NCBI RefSeq assembly: GCF_003952465.1
Contig: NZ_CP034448.1
Location: 6,983,001-7,047,000 of the forward strand
Origin: Mesorhizobium sp. M1B.F.Ca.ET.045.04.1.1
GTDB lineage: Bacteria; Pseudomonadota; Alphaproteobacteria; Rhizobiales; Rhizobiaceae
DNA length: 64,000 bases
Direction of reading: 5' to 3'
Part shown: piece after piece, positions 1-9,830 of the stretch
How the letters are laid out: the number at the start of each line of letters is the position of its first letter
Numbering within the stretch: position 1 is the first letter of the stretch
Notes under the pieces: generated by a model
The model's database searches: none
What the model saw: the letters and a program-made list of their open reading frames with translations, nothing else
Told to the model about the DNA's origin: nothing
Program-made: the position numbers and the translations under genes

Positions 1-2687
1 ACCTTCCCGGCAGGATCGACGGGCCGCAGCCCGACCAGGCGTCGCCTGTCGCCGGCAAGGCCCTCACGCCGCGACATCACGGCGCCGACGGAATCCTTCT
101 TCTGCGATACCATACTGCCAAGCCCGACCATGAGGGCCGTCGCCTGTCCGTTCAACTCAGGGCCGGCGGCGTGTCCCTTCTCGATCCGCAGGACCCCCAA
201 TGCCTCGGTGCCGTAGGGCGTCGCTCCGAGATCGGCTCCCAGTTCCATCAGCCGCTCGATCAATGCGTGGCCGTAGCGTGCGGGAACCGCAATTTCGTAG
301 GCAAGTTCGCCCGAGAAGGAGATGCGGAAGAGCCGCGCGCGCAGGCCATCGCAGACGGTGAGCTCCGCGCAGGCCATAAAGGGGAAAGCCTCGTTCGACA
401 GGTCGAACCCGTCAACGATGCGGGCGAGCAGAGCGCGCGACTTCGGCCCGGCGACGGCAATCTGCGCCCAGGCATTGGTCGTGGAGATGAGCTGGACGTC
501 GAGTTCCGGCCACAGGCATTGCCGCGCGAATTCCATGTTGCGATAGACCAGACCGGCGTTTGCGGTCGTCGTGGTGACCACACAATGATCCTCGGCCAGC
601 CGCGCGCAGGTGCCGTCGTCATAGGCAAATCCGTCTTCGCGCAGCATAAGCCCGTAGCGGACCCGGCCGACTTTCAGCGTGGCCATCATGTTGCAGTAGA
701 GACGGTTGAGAAACTCGCCCGCGTCCGCGCCCTGGACATCGATCTTGCCGAGCGTCGTCACATCGCACAGGCCCACTGCGCCGCGCACGGCCCTGGCCTC
801 GCGGTCCACGCTCTGGCGCCAGTGCGTTTCGCCCGCACGCGGGAAATATTGCGCGCGCATCCACTGGCCGACCTCGACGAACACCGCACCCTGCGCCTCG
901 GCCCAGTGATGGGTGGGTGTGAGGCGGCGCGGTCGGAAATGCCGCCCTGTATCGCCGCCGCCCAGGACCGAGAGCGTCACTGGAGTGTAAGGTGGGCGGA
1001 AAATCGTTGTTCCAGTTTCCGGGATCGACCTCCCGGTCAGCTCCGCCATCACGGCAAGACCGGTCACATTTGAGGTTTTGCCCTGGTCCGTCGCCATGCC
1101 GAGGGTCGTGTAGCGTTTCAAATGCTCTACCGGCCGCATGTTCTCGGCATGGGCAAGCTTGATATCCTTCACCGTCACGTCATTCTGGAAATCGACCCAG
1201 GCGCGCTTCTTGCCAGGTACGTGGAAGACGGGCGCAACCGTGTAGTCTGCCTCCTCAGCGCGCGGCAAATCGGGCAACGATGCCGCGATTCCAAGTTCGC
1301 CCATCGCACGCTGTGCGGCTCGCGCGCCGGAACGCAAGGCGTCGCCGGTGGAAAAATGGCCCGCCGCCGCACCTGCCGGAATTAATCCAAGAGGCCCATT
1401 CTCCCCGGGCAGGAATGCCTGCAGCGGTTCATTCCAAACAGGCCGACCGCGATGATGCGAAAAGAGATGCACATTCGGGTTCCAGCCGCCAGAGACCCCG
1501 AGCGCGCCGCACTCGATCCATTCGGACCTGCCGTTTGCCTGAACCTCGATCGATTTCAGGCCAAGCCGGCCGCGTGAGCCAGCCACCATGCCCCCCGTGA
1601 TCAGCCGGTAGTCACCGCGAGCCTTCGCGTCGGGGCGCACGTCGATGACGGCGGCGATCTTGACATCCTTGGCGGCCAGATCGCGCGCGGTGCGATGACC
1701 GTCATCGTTATTGGTGAAGACAGCGATGGTCTCGGACGGACATGCCGCCCAGCGATTGGCGTAAGCCCGCATCGCGCCGGCCAGCATGATTCCCGGACGG
1801 TCATTGTCGGCAAAAGCGATCGGGCGCTCTGTCGCGCCCGCCGCCAGGACCGCGCGTTTCGCCGTGATACGCCAGAGTGTCTGGCGCACACGCCCGTTCG
1901 CCTCTGGGAGATGATCGGACACGCCTTCCACCGCGCCATAGATGCCGTGGTCATAGACCCCGAAAACCGTGGTGCGACGCATCACGCGAATGTTCGGCAG
2001 GCTCTCGAATTCAGCCTCCAACGCTGAGATCCAGTCGCTGGCTTGCGCTCCGTCCAACGTTCTCGTCTCGGACAGAAGCCGCCCGCCCAGGCGGAAATCC
2101 TCGTCGGCCAAAATCACACGTGCGCCGGAGCGCGCCGCCGTCAGCGCCGCGGCAAGCCCGGCCACCCCCCCGCCGATGACCAAGAGATCGCAATGCAGGA
2201 AGCCCTTGTCATAGACATCGGGATCGGCCTGCATTGAAAGGCGCCCGAGGCCCGCCGCCCTGCGGATCGCCGGTTCGTAGAGCTTTTCCCAGAAGGCTTT
2301 CGGCCACATGAAGGTCTTGTAGTAGAAGCCGGCTGTGAAGAAAGGCGACAGCAGGTCGTTCACCGCCAACGCGTCGAAGCCGAGTGAGGGCCAGCGGTTC
2401 TGGCTTCGAGCCTCCAGTCCGTCGAACAGTTCCACCGTCGTCGCGCGCGTGTTGGGCTCCCGCCGCGCGCCCGAGCGCAGTTCTACCAAGGCGTTCGGTT
2501 CCTCCGAGCCGACAGACAGCAGCCCGCGCGGGCGGTGGTACTTGAAGCTGCGTCCCATCAGACGAACGCCATTGGCCAGCAGCGCCGAGGCGAGCGTGTC
2601 GCCGGGATTGCCCTGGTAGCGCTTGCCGTCGAAACTGAAGTTCAAGGTCTGCGAGCGGTCGATCAGCCCTCCGGACAGTCGTGTCAT
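1..2687 (-). CDS. soxA: Sarcosine oxidase alpha subunit (partial, C-terminus beyond left edge)
   Basis: Large subunit of heterotetrameric sarcosine oxidase, which demethylates sarcosine to glycine and passes the one-carbon unit to tetrahydrofolate. Reading back from the ATG at 2687 (MTRLSGGLIDRSQTLNFSFD) gives about 895 codons. I checked that the frame is the same at the start, near 1613 and near 59, so no net frameshift is present. Visible parts are the N-terminal 2Fe-2S-like fold (NPGDTLASALLANG), a pyridine-nucleotide-binding motif (VIGGGVAGLAAAL) and a C-terminal GcvT-like folate domain ending in GDRRRLVGLRPVDPAGK at the window edge. About 100 residues of the usual ~990 are missing only because the window ends. 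The start overlaps the soxD stop as ATGA, indicating translational coupling. Confidence 0.93.
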   Translation of the reverse strand, partial: MTRLSGGLIDRSQTLNFSFDGKRYQGNPGDTLASALLANGVRLMGRSFKYHRPRGLLSVGSEEPNALVELRSGARREPNTRATTVELFDGLEARSQNRWPSLGFDALAVNDLLSPFFTAGFYYKTFMWPKAFWEKLYEPAIRRAAGLGRLSMQADPDVYDKGFLHCDLLVIGGGVAGLAAALTAARSGARVILADEDFRLGGRLLSETRTLDGAQASDWISALEAEFESLPNIRVMRRTTVFGVYDHGIYGAVEGVSDHLPEANGRVRQTLWRITAKRAVLAAGATERPIAFADNDRPGIMLAGAMRAYANRWAACPSETIAVFTNNDDGHRTARDLAAKDVKIAAVIDVRPDAKARGDYRLITGGMVAGSRGRLGLKSIEVQANGRSEWIECGALGVSGGWNPNVHLFSHHRGRPVWNEPLQAFLPGENGPLGLIPAGAAAGHFSTGDALRSGARAAQRAMGELGIAASLPDLPRAEEADYTVAPVFHVPGKKRAWVDFQNDVTVKDIKLAHAENMRPVEHLKRYTTLGMATDQGKTSNVTGLAVMAELTGRSIPETGTTIFRPPYTPVTLSVLGGGDTGRHFRPRRLTPTHHWAEAQGAVFVEVGQWMRAQYFPRAGETHWRQSVDREARAVRGAVGLCDVTTLGKIDVQGADAGEFLNRLYCNMMATLKVGRVRYGLMLREDGFAYDDGTCARLAEDHCVVTTTTANAGLVYRNMEFARQCLWPELDVQLISTTNAWAQIAVAGPKSRALLARIVDGFDLSNEAFPFMACAELTVCDGLRARLFRISFSGELAYEIAVPARYGHALIERLMELGADLGATPYGTEALGVLRIEKGHAAGPELNGQATALMVGLGSMVSQKKDSVGAVMSRREGLAGDRRRLVGLRPVDPAGK

Positions 2688-2974
2688 TTGCTGCACCTCG
2701 TCCGCGAAAGGGCGGCATCGCGGGCCAGTTCCGCACCGAGGACTTCATGCGTGACCGTGTCGCGCGTCACCACCAGCCATGACCGGTCGCCCTGCTCGTG
2801 GAACCAAAATTCGCGATGCACGCCGGCCGGGTTGTCGCGCAGGAAGACGTAATCGCAAAAGGCGGCCTCGGCATCGGGCGCGGAGGGATCTGGACGGTCG
2901 ATGAGCCGCGCGTCGCCCAGATAGGTGAATTCCTGCGCATCCCGCAGGCCCAGAAGTGGATGTGGGATCAGCAT
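2684..2974 (-). CDS. soxD: Sarcosine oxidase delta subunit
   Basis: A 96-residue delta subunit of heterotetrameric sarcosine oxidase. The family signature is clear: LIPHPLLGLRDAQEFTYLG at the N-terminus, then YVFLRDNPAGVHREFW and GDRSWLVVTRDTVTHEV. It belongs to the variant with PHP near the start rather than the cysteine-rich CPYC form, so classical zinc ligands are not seen. It lies 9 bp downstream of soxB and overlaps soxA by four bases (ATGA). This is the normal soxB-soxD-soxA order. Confidence 0.92.
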   Translation of the reverse strand: MLIPHPLLGLRDAQEFTYLGDARLIDRPDPSAPDAEAAFCDYVFLRDNPAGVHREFWFHEQGDRSWLVVTRDTVTHEVLGAELARDAALSRTRCSK

Positions 2975-2983
2975 TGGACCGCC

Positions 2984-4234
2984 TTAGTGGAGATTGGGCT
3001 GGGCACCGGCGCCGCGCTCGTCGACCACATGGCCGCGTGCGAAACGGTCGATGCGGTACGCACGCGCTGTCTCGTGGGGTGCGCCGGTGGCAAGAAGATG
3101 GGCGAAGGCATAGCCGCTGGCTGGCGTCGCCTTGAAGCCGCCATAGCACCAGCCGCCGTTCAGATAGAGGCCATCAATATGCGTGCGGTCGATGATCGGC
3201 GAACCGTCCATCGACATGTCCACCACGCCCCCCCACATGCGCAGGAGCCGCGCCCGCCCGATCATGGGCATCAGCGCCATGCCGCCTTCTGCGACGTCCT
3301 CCACCACCGGCAGGTTGCCGCGTTGGGCATAGGAATTGTAGCCGTCGATATCGCCGCCGAAGACAAGCCCGCCCTTGTCGGACTGGCTGATGTAGAAATG
3401 GCCTGCCCCGAACGTGATCACACCGGGAATGGTGGGTTTGAGCCCCTCCGTGACGAAAGCCTGCAAGACATGGCTTTCGATCGGAAGCCGCATTCCAGCC
3501 ATTGCCATGACCCGGCTCGATGAGCCCGCCACCGCCACCCCGACCTTGTCGGCGGCGATATAGCCACGCGATGTCTCCACGCCACGCACCTTGCCGCGAT
3601 CGAGCCGGAAACCGGTCACCTCGCAATTCTGGATCAGGTCCACGCCATGGCTGTCGCCGCCGCGGGCATAGCCCCAGGCCACGCCGTCGTGCCGCGCGGT
3701 GCCGGCACGCGCCTGCATCAGGCCGCCTTTGATCGGGAAGCGCGCGTTGTCGTAATTCAGGAACGGAACCATGGCGCGCAGTTCCTCCCGACCCAGCAGC
3801 CGTGCGCCCGCCCCCGCCAGCATCATGGCATTGCCGCGGCGGCGAAAGGCATCGCGCTGCGCATCCGTATGAAAAAGGTTGATGATGCCGCGCTGGGAAA
3901 CCATTGCGTTGAAGTTGAGCTCCTGCTCCAGTCCTTCCCAGAGCTTCATCGAGAACTCATAGAAGGGCTCATTGCCGGCAAGCAGGTAGTTCGAGCGGAT
4001 GATCGTCGTGTTCCGCCCGACATTCCCGGATCCGAGCCAACCTTTCTCCAGCACGGCGATACGCGATCGTCCGAAGGTCTTGGCCAGATAATACGCTGTG
4101 GCCAAGCCGTGGCCGCCTCCGCCGACAATCAAATAGTCGTAGGAAGGCTTTGGATCGGGATTGCGCCAGAGCGGCCGCCACCCGGTGTGACCCTTGAGCG
4201 CTTCAGCAAAGACGCGGAAGCCGGAAAACTTCAT
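2984..4234 (-). CDS. soxB: Sarcosine oxidase beta subunit
   Basis: FAD/FMN-binding beta subunit where sarcosine is oxidised. I place the start at the ATG at 4234 (MKFSGFRVFAEALKGHTGW), giving about 416 residues, the usual family length. The reading frame stays open for 30 more codons upstream, but these do not look like SoxB. The dinucleotide-binding motif YLIVGGGGHGLATAYYLA is near residue 35, and a C-terminal NGGWCYGGFKATPASG segment is typical of the family. First gene of soxBDA and divergent from the regulator gene at 4360, with about 125 bp between them. Confidence 0.93.
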   Translation of the reverse strand: MKFSGFRVFAEALKGHTGWRPLWRNPDPKPSYDYLIVGGGGHGLATAYYLAKTFGRSRIAVLEKGWLGSGNVGRNTTIIRSNYLLAGNEPFYEFSMKLWEGLEQELNFNAMVSQRGIINLFHTDAQRDAFRRRGNAMMLAGAGARLLGREELRAMVPFLNYDNARFPIKGGLMQARAGTARHDGVAWGYARGGDSHGVDLIQNCEVTGFRLDRGKVRGVETSRGYIAADKVGVAVAGSSSRVMAMAGMRLPIESHVLQAFVTEGLKPTIPGVITFGAGHFYISQSDKGGLVFGGDIDGYNSYAQRGNLPVVEDVAEGGMALMPMIGRARLLRMWGGVVDMSMDGSPIIDRTHIDGLYLNGGWCYGGFKATPASGYAFAHLLATGAPHETARAYRIDRFARGHVVDERGAGAQPNLH

Positions 4235-4359
4235 ATCAAGGACTCCTTGGACTGCCGAGACTATGTCACGGCAAGGGCAGCGAGGTGTTTTCAAAATTGA
4301 CTCATGTGTGCTTTTGCCGGACATGTGCGAACGATGTGGATGATAGGATTTTCAACGGG

Positions 4360-5472
4360 ATGATTGACGGGAATCACGGCAGCCCGCGGCGATACGGTTT
4401 CCTGCTGATCGAAGGCTATGCCCTGATGTCCGCAGCCTCCGCGGTCGAGCCGCTGCGCGCCGCCAACCTGCTTAGCGGGCGGGTTCTTTACGATCTGAAC
4501 TTCATGTCGGCCAAGGGCGGGTGGATGCGCAGTTCCGTCTCGGGTGCGTTCGAGACCGAACCTGTTTCACAAGCAGGCACTGATTTCGATATTCTCTTCG
4601 TCGTCGCCGGCGGCAACCCCCTCACCTATCGAGACGACAGGATCCTCGCTTGGCTGCGCCGTCTCGCCCGGTCGGGAGTGCCTTTGGGCGGAATCTCAGG
4701 CGGAGCGGCAATCCTGGCGGCAGCGGGTGTGATGTCGTCACGCCGGTTTACAATTCACTGGCAGCACATTGATGCAATGCGGGAGACGTATCCCGACGCA
4801 CTCATCGAACGGCGGCTGTTCGTCATCGATCGTGACCGCTTCACCTGCGCGGGCGGCATGGCCCCCCTAGACATGACCCATGCGCTGATCGCTTCAGATC
4901 ACGGTGTGGAATTGGCCCGTGCGGTCAGCGATTGGTTCATCCATACCGGCGTCCGGCAGGCCGAGGCCCCTCAGCAATTGGACCCAATACGCAGGTACGA
5001 TCTGCGCCATCCCGCTCTGGTCGCCATGGTGGAATTGATGACAAGCCACATTGCGGACCCGCTGAAGCTGGGCGATCTGGTACACTTGAGTGGTATTGGG
5101 ATGCGGCAATTAGAGCGGTTGGCAACGGAACAGTTAGGACAGAGCGTGATGCAGTTCTATCGGTCTTTACGGTTGGAGAAGGCCGACGAGATTCTCCAAC
5201 AGTCAAACCTGCCGCTCGTCGAAGTCGCGCTGGCCACCGGCTTTTCCAACCGCAGTCATTTCTCACGGGCCTTTCAGGCCCACTTTGGCGTGGGTCCCGC
5301 AACCCACCGCAAACAGCGCGGCCAAAGCGAAAATTATCACGGCAGGACGCTTTTGGGGGCGGTCAAGTGTAGACTAGGAAAGGTCTCCACAACATCGAGC
5401 TTCTCGTGGGCGAGACGAAAACTTTTTACGCAATTCCTCGAGCCGAGATGTTCTCGCAAGAGGATGGTCTGA
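4360..5472 (+). CDS. GlxA-type AraC family transcriptional regulator
   Basis: Transcription factor with an N-terminal DJ-1/PfpI-like amidotransferase fold (RYGFLLIEGYALMSAASAVE, then GGISGGAAILAAAGVMSSRR) and a C-terminal AraC helix-turn-helix (LPLVEVALATGFSNRSHFSR, FQAHFGVGPATHRKQRG). Regulators with this architecture control glycine betaine, carnitine or sarcosine catabolism (GbdR, CdhR, SouR types). Divergent placement next to soxBDA makes sarcosine control the likely role (inference). The ATG at 4360 avoids overlap with the soxB leader. About 45 residues follow the normal end of the AraC domain and look unlike the family. They may be readthrough into foreign sequence at a rearrangement joint; the 220 bp to the next gene holds nothing I recognise. 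Confidence 0.85.
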   Translation: MIDGNHGSPRRYGFLLIEGYALMSAASAVEPLRAANLLSGRVLYDLNFMSAKGGWMRSSVSGAFETEPVSQAGTDFDILFVVAGGNPLTYRDDRILAWLRRLARSGVPLGGISGGAAILAAAGVMSSRRFTIHWQHIDAMRETYPDALIERRLFVIDRDRFTCAGGMAPLDMTHALIASDHGVELARAVSDWFIHTGVRQAEAPQQLDPIRRYDLRHPALVAMVELMTSHIADPLKLGDLVHLSGIGMRQLERLATEQLGQSVMQFYRSLRLEKADEILQQSNLPLVEVALATGFSNRSHFSRAFQAHFGVGPATHRKQRGQSENYHGRTLLGAVKCRLGKVSTTSSFSWARRKLFTQFLEPRCSRKRMV

Positions 5473-5691
5473 GCGCCTACGCGGCAATCTGGCAGCCGAA
5501 TAAAGCGAAGCTGTCCTCGTCTTCATCCAGACGGCATCGACAATCTTCGACATATCGTCGACGAGAGCAGGGCTACATGACACTCCCCAACCCGCCCCAG
5601 GAAAATCTTCCGAGACCATAGCGGCCTTGGCCGTTTGGATACCAATAGCATAGCGTTACCCGAGATGTGCCTGCCCGTCCGTCTCGACGAA

Positions 5692-7086
5692 TCACTGCAA
5701 CGCTTCGGAAGATCGGGCCAGTTCACGCGCGGCGTCTTCTTCGGCATATCGCCTGCCACGTCGAGAGAGAGCAGCCAGAAGAGGCCCAAGCCCTGCTGCT
5801 TCGAGGTTGCCTATTGCCGAGAGGATCTCGTCCTGCCACCGCGGGTGAACGTTCTCTCTGCTGAGGCCCTTGAATTTCTCCCAAATCTGATCGGTCGATA
5901 AAGGGCGCAGGACATCCCCAAGTGGGTGTCGTACAATCATTTCTTCCGGCCCTTTCCCTTGATCCATGACAACGCGGGCTGGCGTTTCGGCTGGAAACGC
6001 CGAAGCGAAATCGGAGGACGCTTCAAGCTCAATACGCCCGGCCAACTCAATGATGCGTACGTCAGTGAGACGTTCAGGTTGAACAGGCCGTAGGGCTTCC
6101 CGCCCGTACAAAGCGGCCAGTGCGCAACTAAAATAGAAGCTGTATTGAGCCCCCTCCAAGGTGCTGGGGGCGCGCTCGTTTGCTAGGCGCAGCGCTTGTG
6201 GGAAAGTTTCTATGCGCAGCTTGCGGATCTCTTGCCCATCGCGACGCATGGCTAGTATCGCATCGATAGCTGCGTGGATATAGCGACAGCATGCATACGG
6301 CTTAAGATAGCATTTTTGAATTTCCCATGAAGACCCAAGATTTTGGGTCAGGAGATGGCGGGTGAAACGATCGTCGTCATCGAGAAGATTGAGAGGTCCA
6401 GTTGCGGCTGCCCGCGCGCGATAGGCGGCGGTGATACCTGCAACCACGGCGGGCGGAATCCCTTCCTTGATCGTGCTACCCTCGAATTTCGAGGTTGTGG
6501 TCAGGAAGACGATTGGTCCTTCGGATCCGGCAATACCTAACGCATGAGCGGTTTCCGTGGCACTCAAACCCAAGAGACGGCTAGCTGCAGCCGCAGCCCC
6601 GTAGCCGACCCAGCGTCCAGTTGCATACGTATCGATTGCCGCAACCGGCCGAGAGCTCGCGATTCGGAGGGCGATTTCATATCCGAGCGCAATTGCAACC
6701 ATGGTCTCGGAGACCGACGCGTCAACAGCCTGAGCCACTGCCAAGGCGGCGGGAATAACGCCGGCACCCGCGTGACCTGCTGCGCCACGATGACCGTCGT
6801 CGATATCCAGCGCGCTTGCCGCAGCGCTGTTCGCCATCGCGGCGCCGACCACACTAGAACGATCCTCGGTCAACCAAATGCTGATCAGGCCCTCGCCATA
6901 GGCTTCCAGTGCTGATTTTCTGGCAGCATCAGCTAACGGCGATCGCAGGCCCGCAGCCGTGGCACCGATAAGATCTAAAATGAGCAACGAAATTGTACGC
7001 CGTGTCGCCGCAGGCAGTGCACTTGCTGGATAGCTGCTAACGAATTCGGCGAGTTCAGATATGGCTCGCACTGAGGTATACTCCAA
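5692..7086 (-). CDS. MmgE/PrpD family protein
   Basis: A 464-residue protein of the MmgE/PrpD family (2-methylcitrate dehydratase, cis-aconitate decarboxylase and iminodisuccinate epimerase relatives). Family-like segments include the helical N-terminus, ASALDIDDGHRGAAGHAGAG, and the lid-like KFEGSTIKEGIPPAVVAG followed by KCYLKPYACCRYIHAAIDA. The reaction cannot be told from sequence. It is the last gene of the minus-strand ABC importer module, 142 bp beyond the amidotransferase gene, so it probably acts on a breakdown product of the imported compound (inference). Confidence 0.85.
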   Translation of the reverse strand: MEYTSVRAISELAEFVSSYPASALPAATRRTISLLILDLIGATAAGLRSPLADAARKSALEAYGEGLISIWLTEDRSSVVGAAMANSAAASALDIDDGHRGAAGHAGAGVIPAALAVAQAVDASVSETMVAIALGYEIALRIASSRPVAAIDTYATGRWVGYGAAAAASRLLGLSATETAHALGIAGSEGPIVFLTTTSKFEGSTIKEGIPPAVVAGITAAYRARAAATGPLNLLDDDDRFTRHLLTQNLGSSWEIQKCYLKPYACCRYIHAAIDAILAMRRDGQEIRKLRIETFPQALRLANERAPSTLEGAQYSFYFSCALAALYGREALRPVQPERLTDVRIIELAGRIELEASSDFASAFPAETPARVVMDQGKGPEEMIVRHPLGDVLRPLSTDQIWEKFKGLSRENVHPRWQDEILSAIGNLEAAGLGPLLAALSRRGRRYAEEDAARELARSSEALQ

Positions 7087-7228
7087 TATATCCGCTTCTT
7101 TGGCGATAAAATGCCTGCCAAAATGGAGGCTGACGTTGTGCAGGGGGACGGCTATTAGCGCCGCAGCCGGTTAACGCCTCAAGGAATTTTTTGCGTCTGA
7201 GGCAGCACGCGCGTGCTGGTGGCGCACG

Positions 7229-7966
7229 TCATGCAGGTTCTCTTGCAATCGAACTGCAGGCTCTTGCGAAGTTATCGATCAAATTGCGACAGGCGGGCTC
7301 ACTGTCGTACATCCACTCAGGGTGCCACTGTACGCCGACCATGAATGGCCGGCCGGGTGCCTCGATCGCCTCGACGACACCATCGTCAGCTCGCGCCGAA
7401 ACGACGAATTCAGGAGCCAACTGTTTAATGGCCTGGTGGTGATAGCTGTTTACTCGGAAAGACGATGATTGCGCTCCACAGAGCCGCCACAGCTGCGTGT
7501 CGCGTTCCAACTGAACCTCGTGAACCGTCTTATCCAACGGGGTGCCATCGCGATGATCGATTACGTTTTGTAGTTCATCTAAGGTATGAGGATAGATCGT
7601 ACCCCCGCCTACAACATTCAAAATCTGCATCCCTCGGCAGATGCCGAGAACGGGCATGGGCCGATCGAACGCTGAACGGGCGAGCGCGAATTCGAAGTCG
7701 TCGCGCTCGGGGATCATCCGTTGAACAGCGGGGTGCGGAGGCGCGCCGTAAAGTTCGGTTGGAAAATCGCCACCTCCAGTAAGAACGAGCCCAGAAACGA
7801 GGTCTAATAACGCGCTCACGTCATCTTCTTTGACATACGGCAAGATGATTGGAAGCGCACCGGCTTTTTCGATTGCGCTTACATAGTGGACGAGACAGAA
7901 GTAACCATCCTTTTCCACGTCGAAATTGCTGACGATCCCTATGACTGGTCGCATGTGCTTTGCCAT
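7229..7966 (-). CDS. Gamma-glutamyl-gamma-aminobutyrate hydrolase-like class I glutamine amidotransferase
   Basis: Peptidase C26 (PuuD-like) protein of about 245 residues when started at MAKHMRPVIGIVSNFD; the frame extends 51 codons upstream into the preceding gene, but that part looks like antisense readthrough. The nucleophile elbow is PVLGICRGMQILNVVGGG (Cys) and the second catalytic motif is GVQWHPEWMYDSE (His, Glu). Relatives split gamma-glutamyl amides such as gamma-glutamyl-GABA in putrescine breakdown. It follows the M24 gene by 14 bp, so the two are probably co-transcribed. The substrate is unknown; a polyamine or amino-acid conjugate fits the polyamine-type ABC genes upstream. Confidence 0.83.
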   Translation of the reverse strand: MAKHMRPVIGIVSNFDVEKDGYFCLVHYVSAIEKAGALPIILPYVKEDDVSALLDLVSGLVLTGGGDFPTELYGAPPHPAVQRMIPERDDFEFALARSAFDRPMPVLGICRGMQILNVVGGGTIYPHTLDELQNVIDHRDGTPLDKTVHEVQLERDTQLWRLCGAQSSSFRVNSYHHQAIKQLAPEFVVSARADDGVVEAIEAPGRPFMVGVQWHPEWMYDSEPACRNLIDNFARACSSIAREPA

Positions 7967-7980
7967 CTTGAATGGAGTGC

Positions 7981-9153
7981 TTATATACGCGAGAAGAGCT
8001 TGCGCTCCATGGTGGTCAGGCGTTCCGGGCCTTTTTCCGTCACCAGCACCGTCTCGCTGAAGCCCATCCCCGCTGCCATCATCAGCATATGAAACACCAT
8101 TCCCGGCTCTAAGACCCATTCGACGCCAGGCACGAATTCGCGGATAAATTCGCCGGCCGACGGGCGATGATTAAGACCAAGCGAATAGCCGGCACGATTC
8201 GTATAGGTTTCGCGCAGTCCAGATGCCAGAAGCGGCTCGCGGCAAGCTCGGTCGACCACGCTGGCCGGTGTGCCCGGCCGCATCAATGCGATCGCCTCGT
8301 CTTGGATGCGGATGATCGTGTCGGCGATACGCTGTTGCGCAGCGCTCGCCGGACCGACAACAGCGGTGCGCATCAAGCGTGCCCAGTAATTCTTGTGGAC
8401 CCCGTTTTGCTCAAAGTAGACAGGATCGCCACGTTCCAGGCGCCGGTCCGAAAGTCCTCCATGTATGAGACTTGTTCGATCGCCGGAGGTGATGATACCG
8501 CCGAGCGACGCTGCCCCCGCCTTCACCAATGCGCTAGACACAGCCTCGGCGAGTTCTCGCTCCGCGACTCCAGGCGCGATAGCCTCGATGCCGGCCCGCA
8601 GACCCACTTCAACTAGCCGCGCAGCGCCGCGCAGATGTTCTAGTTCCCGCGGCGATTTGATCAGGCGCAGGTGGTCGACAATACGGGGCTCTCCAACCAG
8701 AGTTGCCTTCGGCAGCAGCGCCTGCAGCATCTTCCAGCGCTCCACCGTCAAGAACCATGAGTGCTCATCCAGACCGATGCGCCCGCCTGCCAACCCAAGA
8801 CCTTCAAGGGCTCTTCGCGCCGTGTCGAGCCAAACGGGGAGCGGATCAGCGGCATCTGCATAGACCACATGGTTTTTGACCCATGAGGTGCTGTGCGCCG
8901 TGGGGACTTCCATGTCGCGCACGATCAGCACCGGGTCGCCGCGGCTGGGTACTGCTAAAGCGTGATAGGAGAAATAGCCAATTTGATCGAGGCCACTTAG
9001 ATAATTGATGTTTTCTGGTTGGTGCAGCAGTAAGACGGGAAGATCATACTTAGCCATCTCTTCTTGCGTACGCCGTAGGCGCTCCCGATACTCCTCCGCC
9101 GGGAAATCCATGCCGTTATTCGCAGGCTCACTCACCGTCTTAAGCTCCTTCAT
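7981..9153 (-). CDS. M24 family protein, creatinase/ectoine-hydrolase-like
   Basis: A 390-residue pita-bread protein: N-terminal creatinase-type domain (LPVLLLHQPENINYLSGLD) and a C-terminal M24 domain. Canonical metallopeptidases carry five metal ligands. Here the first pair region reads GDPVYFEQNGVHKNYWARL, lacking the usual aspartates, and the His region reads NRAGYSLGLNHRPSAGEF. This matches the metal-independent branch (creatinase, ectoine hydrolase EutD/DoeA), so the protein probably hydrolyses a small cyclic or amidine compound and not a Xaa-Pro peptide (inference). The start at 9153 overlaps the permease remnant by 14 bp; MDFPAEEY at 9111 is an alternative start. Confidence 0.82.
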   Translation of the reverse strand: MKELKTVSEPANNGMDFPAEEYRERLRRTQEEMAKYDLPVLLLHQPENINYLSGLDQIGYFSYHALAVPSRGDPVLIVRDMEVPTAHSTSWVKNHVVYADAADPLPVWLDTARRALEGLGLAGGRIGLDEHSWFLTVERWKMLQALLPKATLVGEPRIVDHLRLIKSPRELEHLRGAARLVEVGLRAGIEAIAPGVAERELAEAVSSALVKAGAASLGGIITSGDRTSLIHGGLSDRRLERGDPVYFEQNGVHKNYWARLMRTAVVGPASAAQQRIADTIIRIQDEAIALMRPGTPASVVDRACREPLLASGLRETYTNRAGYSLGLNHRPSAGEFIREFVPGVEWVLEPGMVFHMLMMAAGMGFSETVLVTEKGPERLTTMERKLFSRI

Positions 9154-9830
9154 CGTTGACTAGCTCATTGTATTTGTTTCGCCGTTCACCCGTCTGGCGG
9201 ACCACCTCTACGCCGGCATACATAACGACTGTCAACGCGATCAGCAGACTTGAAACGGCAGCGATTGTAGGCGTGATCTCTTCCCGAATTCCCGACCACA
9301 TCTTTATCGGTAAGGTGGTAGTGTCCGGCCCGCTCACGAAGAGTGACAGCACCAACTCATCGAAGGAATGCAGGAAGGCAAAGAATCCGGCGACGATTAA
9401 CGCAGGACGCATGAGCGGGAGTACGATTTTCCAAATCGTGACGATCCGCGAGGCCCCCAAACTCGCGGCGGCGTGCTCTAGGCGGACGTTCAGGGCCTGT
9501 AGGCTTGCGGCGACAATCAGCACGACTAAGGGAACGGCGCCGATCGTATGTGCGATCACCAGAGCGAGATTCGTGTTGACGAGCTGCAACCGTGCAAAGA
9601 GGAAGTAGAGGGCAACCGCACTGACGATTACCGGCACGATCATCGGTGCAAGCAAGAGCTGGTATCCGACACGGCGCATCCGCGGACTGCCGCGCACGAG
9701 CGCCATCGCAGCCGCTGACCCGATGGCAAGGCTTGCAAATGCGGTAGCTGTTGCAATGCCCAAACTTGCAGCGTGGCGGAGACCCACGCGCGGCTTGTAA
9801 ATATGCCTCATACCATTGCAGCGACAGGCC
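9140..9830 (-). pseudogene. Second ABC permease, C-terminal part, out of frame
   Basis: Inner-membrane permease of the polyamine-type importer (PotC-like). The membrane core reads well from SLGIATATAFASLAIGSAAA through the EAA-type loop LEHAAASLGASRIVTIWKIV to the end near 9140. Its N-terminal part lies in a different frame inside the upstream reading frame (LLVAVFLVSPILIIVPISF to LQWYEAYL). Between them, around 9765-9800, the expected segment AWVSATLQ sits in the third frame, so at least two small indels are needed to join the pieces. As it stands no complete second permease can be made. It overlaps the M24 gene start by 14 bp. Confidence 0.75.

Noticed and set aside
171..1073. 300-codon plus-strand frame at the left edge
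   Set aside because: Antisense to soxA, whose frame I checked at three points.
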